Below, piece after piece: positions 1 to 12,104 of a stretch of DNA of 64,000 nucleotides. This DNA comes from Protopterus annectens. Lineage: Eukaryota; Chordata; Ceratodontiformes; Protopteridae. The position numbers and the translations under genes are program-made. Location of the stretch: positions 1,782,095,466 to 1,782,159,465 of the forward strand of contig NC_056743.1 in NCBI RefSeq assembly GCF_019279795.1, in the 5' to 3' direction. Numbering within the stretch: the stretch's first letter is position 1; every line of letters starts with the position of its first letter. The notes below the pieces were generated by a model. It was not told the DNA's origin. It saw nothing but the letters and a program-made list of their open reading frames with translations, and did not search any database.

Positions 1-552
1 AGAGCAAGGAACATACTGCAACTGTATGTGAAAGGTGGACATATATATGTTGGTGGAGGTTGTTATGTGCATATTTGTATGTAGGTTGTAGTGTGTGGCA
101 AACAAGACAGCATACAGTGCTGGTATATGACATGCAGTGGTTAAACACTGTGGGTGTGATTTGTTAAGTTTGCAATGTTGCAGCCAGTGAGGCCTGCTAA
201 AGCTACATGCGTTGAGAACAACTTCAATGCATTTCTCACAAGACTGTGCGATATCATTACATTACTGTATACCTCACATAGCTTGATCTATACCTTCTGT
301 GGCTAGGTGGTGCATTGTGTCACATACAGTGTGCCATGTACTGTTGTATAGTCTTATATAGTGATTTCACTTTGTTGCTGTGCAAAACATGGTATAATAT
401 ACAGAGTGTGCCGGGCACTGTCAGGCAGTTGTGGGGTGAGTACTAATATGTGCTATTGAAAGTGTGTATCCTCTGACAGCTAACAGGTTGCTATATATGG
501 CAGTTCAGTGATATCTGTACTGTATAATGTTAAGTGTGCCATATGACTTGCT
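1..552. other. No gene seen; upstream flank of Myb/SANT copy A
   Basis: No reading frame of note. The only functional-looking signal is at the right end: a pyrimidine-rich stretch and AG (to about 580) just before the Myb exon, resembling a splice acceptor. A 5' non-coding exon may therefore lie in or left of this stretch, but I cannot place one. Confidence 0.4.
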
Positions 553-584
553 CAGACATATTGTTTCATTGTCTTCCAGGGATC

Positions 585-967
585 ATGGCCCATTGTTGCA
601 ACCTGAGCTATAGTAGTGCTGAGGATGACATCATTACAAGCAGTCTGATCCAGCACTACAGAGTGCTATTCTCAAGAACCAGCCAGGACCAGCATGAGCG
701 GACTGCACTGTGACATAGGCATGCATAACCGGACATATGAGCAGGTACGCCATCACTGCAGTGATTTACTTAGACATGTCCGGCAGCATGCGTCTGATGT
801 CCGTAGACAACAGCTTGTTACAGGTGGTGGGGTTACCATCCATTCCCCCCTCACCAGAGTGGAGGAGCTGCTCCTGAGCCTGGTGGCTCCTGGCCAATAC
901 CAACAGCAGCAGACATGTATCGTCATGGAGGTTGGAGCCACCCAGCAAGTTCACATGGAGCGTGCAG
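585..967 (+). pseudogene. Harbinger-type Myb/SANT-like protein, exon 1, copy A
   Basis: Likely DNA-binding partner protein of a PIF/Harbinger transposon; in that superfamily a Myb/SANT-like protein helps the transposase reach the nucleus and the element ends. An acceptor-like CTTCCAG precedes the ATG at 585. The first frame reads a helix with SSAEDDIITSSLIQHYRVLF. A one-base shift near 710 moves the frame to NRTYEQVRHHCSDLLRHVRQ and on to a proline/glutamine-rich tail. Copy B at 53.6 kb has the same order (EDEVLIPYLL, then YQQVRRHCT). The exon closes with GCAG/GTAACA at 967, in phase 1, which matches the next two exons. The shift makes it a pseudogene. The Harbinger assignment rests on family resemblance and the transposases elsewhere in the window; another Myb-bearing transposon is possible. 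Confidence 0.65.
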
Positions 968-1111
968 GTAACATGGCACATCTGTAGACTACTACTACCT
1001 CTATAGGTAGATCATGCATATGTGAGATGTGTACTGTGTAGTTAGAAGATGTGGAACCTGGTAGCAATGCCACAGTTGTCGCCACTGACAAACTGTCTCA
1101 TATCCTTGTAG

Positions 1112-1150
1112 GTCCCTCTGGTGTGACAGCAAGGCAGCAGACCCATGCTG
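1112..1150 (+). pseudogene. Myb/SANT-like gene exon 2, copy A
   Basis: A 39-nt exon predicted from a CTTGTAG acceptor at 1105-1111 and a GTGAGT donor at 1151. It keeps phase 1 on both sides and reads GPSGVTARQQTHA across the junctions without a stop. Three exons sharing one phase with canonical GT-AG ends is better support than any single site. There is no transcript evidence. Confidence 0.5.
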
Positions 1151-2493
1151 GTGAGTGTGTTCTACATTTATTGTTGCAAATAAAATGTGCATGTCATAGG
1201 TAAGGTGTAGGCCATATACACATGTAAAACACCTACGCATAATGCATGCTGTGCATGTTTGCTGTGAGACTATGCACATCTCAGTAATGTGATTAGCTGC
1301 CTCAAACACATGCAATACACAGAGCATCCCAAACAAATGTGGCTGCCCTGTAGAGGCCATTGGATAGGCATATTCGATACATATGCACACAACATACACA
1401 ACTATGTCATACACAGAACATGTTAATATGCTACACATGACATATTCACACACCGTCTGTAAAGTCACACTCCAGTATCCCAAATGTCATCCACACAGCA
1501 CACATAATATACCTGAGGGGTAGAGGCCTATCATGGGGTGGTGAGACACTCTTACAAACACAACACATTCATGATTGGCAATGCTCCTTATTGGGCACCT
1601 TACAAACCCATGTAACAACTGACCATGAAATGGTGGAAGTAGCCATGGTACTGCAGTTCAGGTACAGCATGATAGGTGCTGGTCTGGCACACATTAGTAG
1701 CCTTGAGTAACCACATGATGTTGCATGATGATGGCTTATGGTACTGCACCCCATCCAGTTATAGTAACCACAGTACTACACATAGATTTCATTGCTATAT
1801 ACCTCAATGTTGTGTGTGTGCAAACATATGCACCTATACACAATATGCATAGCAATCACCATTTGCACAAACTGACACATATATGTCTTGTAATGCTATT
1901 GAGTGTCTAGGTCACATGACACACATTGGGTATGTGTGATGTTAAATGTTGCAGTTGTGTTGTAGCATGCCATGTCATGGCTGGCACTGGCATGTCCACA
2001 ATATGTTCTACACTCATCATAACTACTGTGCATTGGCAATGTGGACCAATGGTATTCCAGCAGGTATACATGTGCCACTCATCCTGTGTGTATACACAGC
2101 ATACATGGGCTAAACCTGTGTTCACAGTTATCTGCTGAAGACACAGATGCTCTAATCAGAAATGGATATCTATGTGACACACAGATACAAATCCAGTCAT
2201 GGTATGTATACCTGTGAGTGATGGTGCACAGGACAGTAAAGAGCTTTTAATACTTGCACAGCAATGTTGTGTCCATGTATACATTGCATTCCAGGGTGAG
2301 GCCAATCACCAAACAACAACACACATGCATCAAAGCCATGTATACTGTTAGTAGCAAGGACTGTCTACACTCACACTGCATGCTGTTGAGCAACACACAT
2401 CCTGCATGCTGACATGTGTGATATGACTGTTTGGCTTGTGATACTGTACCCCATTATCAACTGCTATTGAGTATGTTCTGGATTGCTGGTGGT

Positions 2494-2572
<79 letters not shown>
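2494..2572 (+). repeat. (GT)n microsatellite
   Basis: About 39 GT units inside the second intron of the Myb/SANT gene copy A. Reading frames across it encode only Cys-Val or His-Thr runs and are not genes. Confidence 0.97.
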
Positions 2573-2573
<1 letters not shown>

Positions 2574-2589
2574 TGCTTTAGTGAGGAGT

Positions 2590-2732
2590 GTATTTGTGTG
2601 CATGTGTGCATGTCTGCATGTGTGCATGTCTGCATGTGTTCATGTGTGCATGTGTGCATGTGTTCATGTGTGCATGTGTGCATGTGTGCATGTGTTCATG
2701 TGTACATGTGTGCATGTGTGCATGTGTTCTGA
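2590..2732 (+). repeat. 8-bp minisatellite, TGTGCATG type
   Basis: About 17 imperfect copies of an 8-bp unit, TGTGCATG, with TGTTCATG, TCTGCATG and TGTACATG variants, directly downstream of the GT array. It probably grew from it by point change and slippage. Confidence 0.9.
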
Positions 2733-2778
2733 CATCATGTACAGGTCATAAAGTGTGTTTCCTGTCTTCCTCTCACAG

Positions 2779-3683
2779 GTGCTGAGGTTGGGCTGGTTCA
2801 CTGCAGCAGGGAACCTGATGTCACTGACACAAATAGTGATAATGAGGATAGGTGTGTTGAGGCACAGGCATGTTAGCCAGGGTCTGCTGTTGGGCCACCA
2901 ATCGACAGTACACAAGTGTCCACTCCATTCATGCACACAGTCATACTGCCAATACATCCATCATCACCAATGCCCTTAGCTGAGGGACAGTGTACAGTCA
3001 GCAATGGCCAGGACACTGTGGTCTCTATGTCACATGCATCTGGACACAGCAGCCATAGCCAGATGTCTGGAATGGTACCACATAGGCAGATATCCAGGGG
3101 TTCTCGTCAGAGCACTGTTGGTCATCTTGCCCCTGGCAGACATGCTACAAGTCTTACAACCTCATGCATGTTCCAGACTGTCATGGAGACACAGACACGT
3201 ATGGAATGGTACACCAGACAGGAACTAAGGGCACAGAGGGCACATAACACCAGTATAATTGACAGTATCTGTGACCTAGCAGGTGCCATCTTTAATTACA
3301 CTGAGGTCACTGATAGACGTTGGGGTGAAACATTAGATGTCCTCAGCAGTGTCATATCCATGTGTCAGGACAGTGTGGGACGGTTGAGACGTCGATGTGG
3401 ATGTATGCCAGCAACATCAGCAGCTGGCAGTCACCGTGGATGTCCATCAAGTCACAGCCGCTCCTGTAGTGCCAGTACCAGCCCCAGCAATGTTGGGGGT
3501 GGGCTGTCCATAGACCATCCTAAAAGACCACATGCACGTGGCTCTGGCCAGTCCCAGCAGGGACCTGGATCCAGTGTACATATGTCTACCTCTGAGGATA
3601 GTACCCAGTCTGGCTTAGTACCTGATACTGTCTGTAGCACCCCTGCCAGGCACAGGTACCGTATCCATGGCCAGAGATGGTGA
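2779..3683 (+). pseudogene. Myb/SANT-like gene exon 3, copy A
   Basis: Starts after a CTCACAG acceptor (2772-2778) in the phase left by exon 2. It first encodes an acidic stretch (DVTDTNSDNED), then one in-frame TAG near 2871. The frame then stays open to the stop at 3683: a Ser/His/Gln-rich region, a predicted helix (METQTRMEWYTRQELRAQRA), a second helical segment (TDRRWGETLDVLSSVISMC) and a basic Ser/Arg-rich tail. Copy B (60147-61308) has the same acceptor, acidic start, EAQ motif, VMEAQ helix and tail, so this is a real ancestral coding exon and not a chance frame. The C-terminal helices may mediate dimerisation or transposase contact; that is inference. Confidence 0.6.
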
Positions 3684-3689
3684 TCTGTA

Positions 3690-3853
3690 AAGCCTGGCAG
3701 GTACAGTCTGTGGCTGTCCCAGAAATCCCCATATATGGCAGCCACATGGTGGAGCTGTGTGCATGCAGACACACACACATAAACCAGACGCCTAGGGCTA
3801 ACACATACCCGCACACATTACATCCACATTGGCCCATACCAGTACTCTTGGCT

Positions 3854-3925
<72 letters not shown>

Positions 3926-4200
3926 TGTCAATTGTATGGCTCAATGTAGGCCTCTGGCAAACCAACAACACACCCTGTGCATATGATGAAACCTGTGCCA
4001 CCTCCTGTCATCTGTAACATTGATGCAGGAACAGGCTAACATGGTGCTGATGCATGGGGTGACTTTATAGCAGTATAGCAATGTTAGCATGTTGTCAGCA
4101 GTAAAGTGTAATGATATCCTTGAAGGTGTAGCTGAGCAGGCATGATGCATTAAAGCTATGATTGTCAATGTAGTATTGTTTACACCAGTGTTAATTCCAA
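3690..4200 (+). other. 3' region of Myb/SANT gene, shared with copy B
   Basis: Short blocks match 61310-61870 in the same order: GCCACATG followed by GTGTGCATGCA and a CA tract; CTCTGGCAAAC; a CATATGATGA block; CACC-TGTCATC; and AGGTGTAG. The match shows the element continues past the coding exon. The terminal inverted repeats were not found. Confidence 0.5.
3856..3921 (+). repeat. (CA)n microsatellite
   Basis: About 33 CA units. Copy B carries a CA tract at the matching position (61387-61429), so the tract predates the divergence of the two copies. Confidence 0.97.
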
Positions 4201-4589
4201 TATTGTATTGTCCGTCCACGTGCCACTTGGCTGATGTGTGTAGTATTGGCAGCATGTGTTAGAGAGTGGACAGTACATGTGGGATGTGTGCAGCACAGAT
4301 TTGCAGGTGTACATTTGTGAACATGGTGGAGGTGTACTGTCTGCATGTACGTGCATAGTGGACACATGGGCAGGGTGACATGCCCTGTATTACACAGTGT
4401 TAACACTCCATAGTTTCTATTGGTGGCCAGTATGCATTGTATTACACACATTTTGGAACTTGAGTACACATGTGTGTATGACATGGTTTGACACTGTGCT
4501 GTGGGTGATACTGTTACTATATGTCATTGGTTTGCATTCTGGTAGTATACATAACTGCAACAGCCTGACCATAAACAATCGTTAGATGA

Positions 4590-5290
4590 AGTCTTGACAA
4601 CTGACACACAGATGTAGGACACACAGTAACATTTGGATCCTTCAGCTACTATACTATGCCAGTAACCAGTGGTATTCACCTGCACCCATTCCTGGGACCA
4701 TTCCTATTTGGCATATAGCTCTCTTAAGTAAAAGCAAACACCGTAGGGATATGCCCGTCCATGTCTGGAAATGCATACTGTGGGCTATAATGCATTCTCC
4801 AGATGACACACACATCCTCCACAAGGGTATCATACAGACAGATACCTGTTGTCAAACCCATGCTGTAAAGCTATAAGCCAACTAAAGCATAGTCATCCAC
4901 TTTTACAAAACATAGTATCCCCACAATACCACATAGGTATTAGCCCCCAACATGTTGAACAGGTACCGATGTGTACATACAGCCAAGTGTAACGTCATCT
5001 CTCCTTTGGTAATCACATTTCCAAAGGTATTTTGAAATCCCTCGGTGGATCACATAAGCAATAAGGGGTCTGCATGCATATCCACAAAGGTTGTTGTACA
5101 CCTATAATGAATAGCCATCATTGACAGACTTTGCTACATTTGAACAGGTCTGAAATATACCTCAGGCATAAGCCCTCACTCACACTATTCAATAGAAACC
5201 GTAATGAGTGTGTGTGACACGGATGACCTAGGCCAGGGATCACTGCAGTGGCAGGGCTTGTCACAAGCATACAGATGTGACCTAAGGTCT
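4590..5290 (+). mobile_element. Eroded LINE fragment (RT C-terminal part and tail)
   Basis: Heavily mutated copy of the CR1/L2-like LINE best seen at 55.99-59.09 kb. Recognisable blocks in order: a segment before the PQGSVLGP motif (4615-4700), the CTGTTGTCAAACCCATG segment (4845), CACATAGGTATTAGCCCCC (4930), CTCTCCTTTGGTAATCAC (5000) and the tail block ATCACTGCAGTGGC (5240). Large parts are missing, and no frame survives. Confidence 0.7.
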
Positions 5291-5506
5291 GGAAAGTGGC
5301 AGCACACTCTGGCAAAGATAACAGATGTGTTCATGGAGAAAGCAGGGTTCCCACCTATGAAATAATTGAGGTCACATGTACGTATATGTATTTGCCACAC
5401 AGCTACCTGACATGTGCAATGCACATACTGTTGTCATTGTGATATGTCATACAGTAGTAAAAGCAAAACACACAGCACATTGACCAACAGTGTCACACAC
5501 TTAGAG

Positions 5507-5900
5507 AACACACACACACTCACCAAGTGCAGGATTCAACCCCCTACTTAACTACTTTATGATACTAAAGCAGTACACATTAACACAATGTGCTATACAC
5601 ATTAGTGGGAGTTTTCCTTTTCACATGTATATTTGTAGGATGGAGACATCATCAAACTTGACAAAGATGAGTATACCACTTTTAAGGTGTTTCAGTAGTC
5701 TTCAAAAAGGCTGCTTCTCTCCAAGGAGATACACACTCTCATGCAGTTGGCAAGTGCAGAATTCAAACCCCTAGCTAACTACTTTATGATACTAGAGTAG
5801 TACGCATAAACATGATGCACTATACACATTACTGGGAGCTCTCTTTTCCACAGGTATATTTGTAGGATGGTGACATCATCAGACTAGACAAAGTGGGTTA
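5507..5900 (+). repeat. Two diverged direct copies of a ~170-bp unit
   Basis: 5507-5670 and 5728-5900 align over nearly their whole length; both contain AACTACTTTATGATACTA, TATACACATTA-TGGGAG and TATATTTGTAGGATGG. Each begins with a segment (GTGCAG-ATTCAA-CCCCTA) faintly like a tRNA B box, so an old SINE dimer is possible. The second copy abuts the broken 3' end of the next LINE. Function unknown. Confidence 0.75.
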
Positions 5901-5914
5901 CATTAGGTGACATT

Positions 5915-8003
5915 AGGTGGGCTACATAGAAGGAATTTCTAAACACTTTGACAATGTGATCATCAAAGGAGAGTTTACTATCTACCTGAGTCCCCAGGGC
6001 CATAATTACATTCTCCGTACATAGTGGATTACCACCTACGTGGTAATTTGTGTGCACTTTGTTTTATCCAAAGGGGATGACTATGCATTCTTTGGCATTC
6101 TGCTTGAGGGCATAGTTTTGAAAACAGGTATCTGTCTCTGTAAGACCCTTCTGGAGGATGTCTGTGTTAGCCGTAGAGTCGATTATGGACCACAGTTAGC
6201 AGTCATCTGCAAACTTGTTCAGCTATACTCCTCCCGTGCTTGCCTGTACCTCTGAGCAGTATCTACTGAACAGATGGGGTCCCAGGACCAAGACCTGTGG
6301 GATGCCATTTGTGACTGGTTTAGAGTCGGACATGGCACCTGCAACTCTGAACATGTGTGTTTGATCTGTGAGCCAGATGTCCACCCATCCTGTGACATAG
6401 CTGTTAATGTTCAAGCTGGTAAGCTTGTCCATGATGCCAGAGTGGGGAATGGTGTCAAAAGGCCTTAGTGAGGTCCAGGTGGGCTGTGTGGACTACTTTC
6501 ACCTCCATCTATGTCTTTGGTAACTATTTCAAAGAAGTCAACTAGGTTTAGGAGGCATGATCTGCCTTTAACAAAGCCAAGTTGAGTAGAGTCCAGTGTT
6601 TGGAGGTTCCCAATGTCTCTGTTTATGGGTTCCATGATAATTTGCTCCATAGCTTTGCAGACCAGGCTGAGTAGGCCTATAGGGCAATAGTTTCCAGGTT
6701 CTGTTGTGGCACCCCCTTTGTGGAGCTGGATGACTGTTGCTGTATGCCATTCTTTGGGTACATAGCCTGTGGTAAGGTTGAATCTGGACAGTGAATGTAG
6801 GTAAGGGTGTAGTTCCTTTTTTGGGCTGGTGTAAGATGCAGCCTGGGACACCATCCAGTCCCATTGATGCTGTGTTCTTAGCTTTGGAGAGGGCTGTTTT
6901 TACCTGCATGTCCATGAAGTCTAGGGCTCTGCATTCTTCTGGGATGGACACAGGCCCTTTTGGGGGGTGATGGGGGGGGAGTTTGCACTGAACTTGTCCA
7001 CCAGGATGTGGGCAATGTCAGTTGGTTCAGTGTATTTTTTGCCATTTTGCAGTAGCTGACAGCATATTTGAGAGTTGCCACCTAAATGTTTAGTATAGCT
7101 AATGAAGGCTTTGTGGTTGTTATTCTTACATTCCCTGGCAATTTGTCTTTAGAAACTGGCCTTGGATTATTTTATGAGTGATCATTGTTTCTTCCTAATA
7201 ATGATCAGTGACGCCTTTCCTTTTGTGAAGTTTGCTCTATCGTGTGTTCGTTTCCTCCTTCTGTTGTATAGCTTATTTATGGGCAATGACCACCAGATTG
7301 GTTCCTTATTTTTGGAGGAGTGCGTCTTGGTTTTATTTCAGATGTCTCGATCCATGCATCCCTGTAGATGCTCATAGAATGCACTTGTAAATGATTTAGC
7401 AGATTGTATAGCATTATCCTATAGCAAGGGGGCTTTGGAACTTTCCACTTTGGTCTTGAGAAGTGTGCAGTTTGCTTTTGAAAATGACTTCACAGTGGTT
7501 TCCTTGACTGGGGGGAGGGGTGGGATGTGGATGTCCAGTGTGATTACTTTATGATCTGATATTACTAGTGAGGGGTTTATCTCTGTTGTGGAACACTGGT
7601 ACCCCATGGTCCAGTATGTTGTCACCTCTAGTGGGCGTGGTGACCAGCTGTTCCAGGGCATTTGAGTTTTTAAACTCTAGGAAACATTGGGCAAAGGATG
7701 TTGTACATGAGTAATAATCCCACTCAATGTTTGGGTAGTTGTAATCTCCTCATATAATGGTGTTTGGTAGGACCTTTATATTTTCCACTGTTCTCAGGAA
7801 TACTGAGTGAGGTTCCTGAAACAAGGTAGGTGATCTGTAGCAGGCTACAATCTGATAAGCAGCTTTGCCCAATGTTAGTTGCACCTGCATGGTCTCCAAG
7901 GCCTCATGCTATGCCACTAACCTGAAGGTGTGGGTATCCATAAGGTAAATGGATACACCCCTTCCTTTTGTATTTCACTCTGGGTTTTGGGGCGGAAGAT
8001 CAC
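5915..8003 (-). mobile_element. LINE remnant D (EN and RT parts)
   Basis: CR1/L2-like LINE on the minus strand, running from EN (near 7985) to RT (6200-7080), and broken near 5920 before its 3' tail. Pieces read on the minus strand: an EN C-terminal piece (SLVISDHKVITLDIHIPPLP) at 7419-7661; an RT N-terminal piece (MGLDGVPGCILH) near 6850; and PQVLVLGPHLFS near 6290, a mutated form of the PQGSVLGPLLF motif. Multiple frameshifts. It lies end to end with remnant E in the same orientation, joined near 8003 in a part of the EN region they do not share. Confidence 0.88.
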
Positions 8004-10004
8004 AGGGATTGTGAGTGTTTTATGTGGAGCATGTCCAACAGCTCTGTGTTTGACATAGCTTTTTATGTTAGGCAGAGATCACCTCTGAGTAGGCAATATA
8101 CCAGAGAGTACAGCTGGAGCATTTTGAGACGGTCTGTGTATGGCATGTATTTTAGGCCGCTAATGCTCTTTGTGAGGTATTTCTGCAAGCTTTCCAGTTA
8201 TTGTAGATGACTTGTGAAGTACATAGCAAAAGGGGCATTGTACTCTATTATGGATCTAGTGAATGATGAGTAGAGGGGAACAATGTCCTCTTCCATTCTG
8301 CATGAGACACCTTTTGTGATGAGGTGTGCCACGTAAAAGGATTTCCTGACTACTGTGGGGATGTGATTATCACAGGTGTGTCCACTGTCCACCTGTGACC
8401 CAAAGTCTCTTATCACACTTTCAGTGTTAAGTATACTACCGCCTATGTTGTAGTTCATGGCTACAGAGTTTTTACCAAAGGGGGTGACAATGCACTTTTT
8501 GGCATTGAGCTTGAGGCCATGGCTTTGACACCAGGCATCTGTCTCAGTGAGGCCCTTTTGTAGGATGTCCACATCTTTAGTATTTACAATTATGGCTCCT
8601 AGTTTGCAGTCATCTGGAAACTTCATTAGCCACAGACCTTCCATGTTAAAGTTTACTTCAGGGAAGTAGATACAAAACAGGACAGGACCCAGGACTAAAC
8701 CCTGTGGTACTGCACTCGTCACTGGTCCAAAGTCATACTTGGAGTCTGCTACTTTCACAGTGTGTGTTCTGTCAGTGAGTCAGTTGGCAACCCATCTTGT
8801 GACATAGCAATTTATACCTAGTTTAGTGGGTTTATCTATAATTCCAGAGTGGGGGACGGTGTTGAAAGCCATGGCAGGATCTACATAGGCTGTGCAAGCC
8901 ACCTTACCCTTGTCTACGGTTCTGGTGACTGCTTCAATGATTTCTATCAGGTTTAGGAGACATGATCTGCATTTTACAAACCCAGCATGGTTGTAGTCCA
9001 GAGTTTGGAGATTACCAATGTCTCTTTTTTATAAGTTGTATGATGATACATTCCATGGCCTTGCAGAGCAGGCTCATCAGGCTAATGGGGCGCTAGTTCC
9101 TGGGGCCCATGGTGTCCCCACCCTTGTGTAGTGGGATAACCGTCACTGTGCGCCTTTCAGCAGGCACAAAGCCTGAGGTGAGGCTATGACTGAACATGGT
9201 ACGTCAGTGTGGTGCCTGTATGTTCTGTAGTTTGTGTAGAACAGCTTGGGAAGTTATCTGGTCCCATGGATGCTGTGTTCCTGGCTTTAGAGAGTGTTTT
9301 TTGCCTGTGCAGCTGTGATGACAGCAACTTTGCAGTCTTCTATTATAGAGATGTGCTCTTTCATGGGTGAGAGGGGGTAAAGTTAGCACTGATCCTATCT
9401 GCCAGGATGTTGGCAATATCAGTTGGGTCTGTATATTTAGTGCCATTGAGCTGTAACTCAGAGCAAATCTGAGTGTTGCCATTGAGATTCTTGACATAGC
9501 TATAGAATGCTTTGTGGTTGTCTTTAGAATCTGTGTCGATTTTGTTTTCATAACTAGCTTTGGAGGATTTTATCAGGGATTACAGTTTCTTACTGATGCT
9601 GACCATGGAGCTCCTCCACTCATGGGATATTACCCTCCTTTGCAACAGTTTCTTCCTTCTGTTGTGCAGTTTGTTTATGGCAGGGGAACACCAGATTGGC
9701 TTCCTTTTCTTGCAGGATAGCATCTTGGTTCTGTTTGGGATAGCACGATGCATGCAGTCATGTAAGTGCTTATAAAGTGCAATTGGGAAGGATTCAGTAG
9801 TCATAACTGTATTGTCCATCTGCATGGGTGTCCTGCAGTTCAGCACTTCTGTCTTAAGAAGCATGAAGTTGGTTTTGGAGACACTTTTTAACATGGTTTC
9901 CTTAATGGGGGTGTGGGTCCAGAATGTGGATATGTAGGGTGATTAGCTTATGGTCAGATGGGACCAATGAGGCGCTGACTTCAGGTGTGGAACACCGGTC
10001 GCGC
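8003..10004 (-). mobile_element. LINE remnant E (EN C-terminus to RT)
   Basis: Same LINE family on the minus strand. It enters in the middle of the EN domain near 10004, continues through the linker (9580-9894: KRKPIWCSPAINKL) and RT N-terminus (9200-9551), and ends in the RT thumb region near 8003 without the 3' tail. The boundary at about 10004 is head to head with remnant F. Confidence 0.88.
8198..8758 (-). pseudogene. LINE reverse transcriptase fragment (remnant E)
   Basis: An open 186-residue stretch of the RT palm and thumb. It holds VPQGLVLGPVLFCIYF, then FPDDCKLGAI in place of the FADD catalytic box, so the alanine before the two aspartates is proline here. It goes on through NAKKCIVTPFGKN to the family's conserved thumb segment ending RSIIEYNAPFAMYFTSHLQ. 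No start codon is expected because it is an internal piece of a longer ORF2. Dead by truncation on both sides. Confidence 0.85.
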
Positions 10005-11812
10005 AGGACAAACCAAACCCCGTAACCAACACAAATAACCACAAAGTGAGCTAAATGCTACGCATTGCCAGAAGTCTCAGCCTCCAGGTGCACACACTTG
10101 AGGCATGTCTCATTATGGAGAATATTGATATCTGTGCAGTAACAGAAACCTAGTTGAAGGCAACAGACAGCACACCAGCACTACCAGGATACTACTCATT
10201 CCATACCTTCCAGCATCAGAACCTGAATCATAGCACATATGGTGAGGATGTATCCATATTCATCAAGGATACCTACACCTCTCTCTACATGCTCTCTACA
10301 GGATATGTACCTATAGAATGTTGCACAGCAATGTTCTTCACACTCCACAGGGGTGGGGCCACAAAATACCCTTGGCATTCATGCTCTATGAGCCTGATGA
10401 GTGTATTCTGCAAGGCAATGGAGCCAATCATAATGGAAGTCAAAAATACAGAGATTGGGAACCTTCACACAGTTGAGCACACCCAGTTTGGCTTCGTGAA
10501 ATGCAGACCATGCTTCCTGAACTGGGAGGATTTATTTGACAGTTACCCAGGCTACAGATGATTGAAATGAGCTCAACACAACCTACCTATACCTCGCTAA
10601 GGCCATTGACACCATTCCCCAGTCAGGTATCATAGACGAACTCACCAACGTGGCCATGTATCCATACATCACAAGATGGATTGCAAACTCGCTCACAGCT
10701 AGATCCCACACATTAAGAGTTGCTGGCTACATGTCAGACTTTACACCGGTAATGACTGGTGTCCCCCAGGGTTCAGTCCTGGGGTCCCTCCTGTTTGGTA
10801 TAGACTTCTCAAATGTACATGCCAACACAGGAGGGTTGCGGTTGACTAAGTTTGCTAGGAACTGTAAAGTGCTTGCCATAATAGATTCCCCAGAAGACAG
10901 ACATATTCTCCAGAAGGGACTCTATGAGACAGATGTGTGGTGTCAGAATCATGGCCTCAAGCTCACTGTGGAGGAATGCATAGTGATCCTCTTTGTTGAA
11001 AACAAAATACCCACAAACTACCACATAGGTGTTACCCCCTTAAAAATGACAAGGTGATAAGGGATCTGGGGACACAAGCAGATAGTCATTTTCCTTTGAC
11101 AACCATGTTGCCAAAGTGATTGGGAGATCCTATGTGGCCCACCTATTCAACAAAGGGTTTGCATCAGGATCCAAAGAGGTAGTGTTGGCACTCTGCTCTT
11201 ACGTCATCAGACCCATCATTGAGTACAGTTCACCATTTTGGATGCACTCGACTTAGCATATACAGCAGCTGTAGAGACCACATAGGTACCAAACCAAGAG
11301 GATTACTGGCCTCAAACAGTTGTGTTATGCAACACAACTGGTAAAACTAAATCTGTTCTTCGTTGCGTACCGCCTACTCAGAGGCACAGTCTGCCTAACA
11401 TACAGAGCCATGTCCAACACATAACTGTTGAACATGCTCCATCTACAGATTATAACACTGAGTCACCCTACACATTCCAGGGATATGAACCTCATCAGAA
11501 TGATGAATACAACATGCTGGTGGGATAGAGTACCATCCCAGACACTTGCCTTACTGTGGAACAGAGTCCCAATGTACATGAGACAGGACCCCTCGCTGAC
11601 ACTCTTCAATTGGAACCTTGATGAATGGATGGGAAACAGACAATTCATGCCAGGCATCACATCAGCAGCCCCACTAGAAAGGGGCTTAGGGTACTAAGCA
11701 TTAGAACTAGGCCTTGGGAGACTACCCAATGGTGTGGTGAAAGCTGCACAACTTGCGTAGGCTGATATATGCCTTCGTGGAGATAGTCTACTACATACCT
11801 ATGAACCTATGT
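10005..11812 (+). mobile_element. LINE remnant F with 1.15-kb internal deletion
   Basis: Plus-strand copy starting in the pre-EN leader (ACAAACCAAACCCCGTAACC matches the 56.14-kb leader). The EN N-terminus runs to about 10290 (VSIFIKDTYTSLY). It then jumps directly to the RT N-terminal segment (STGYVPIECCTAMFF), losing what corresponds to roughly 56.41-57.57 kb of the long copy. RT follows (10650-11057: TGVPQGSVLGSLLFGIDF and FARNCKVL, where FADD has become FARN). The 3' UTR ends with CCTATGAACCTATG near 11812. Short CTC-type microhomology sits at the deletion join. Confidence 0.88.
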
Positions 11813-12104
11813 GACAGGTACATGTCTACAGATAGTAGATGTGTACTTCATTGTACAGTCATGTTGTACAGCAGGCACATGGACCACATACACTGTAATG
11901 CTTACAGATACTGGTGACTGTTATGTACAGTGGGAGAGATGTGCACCTCATGTCTTTCGTGCCATTGGGATGTGTGCTGGGTGGGACAGTTCTGAATGGT
12001 TCTCTGTCATGGTCACCCTCTTACACACATCTCTGCCCATCCATCTTTGGTTTATTATACTGTGTTCCCCCTATATAACTCACTAGGCCTCTGTGTAGTA
12101 GAAC

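Noticed and set aside
1001-1483. 160-codon minus-strand frame
   Set aside because: Low-complexity composition, no motif, overlaps the intron and small exon of the Myb/SANT gene; not conserved in copy B.
2348-2751. Frames rich in His-Thr and Cys-Val near 2.5 kb
   Set aside because: Microsatellite and 8-bp minisatellite translation.
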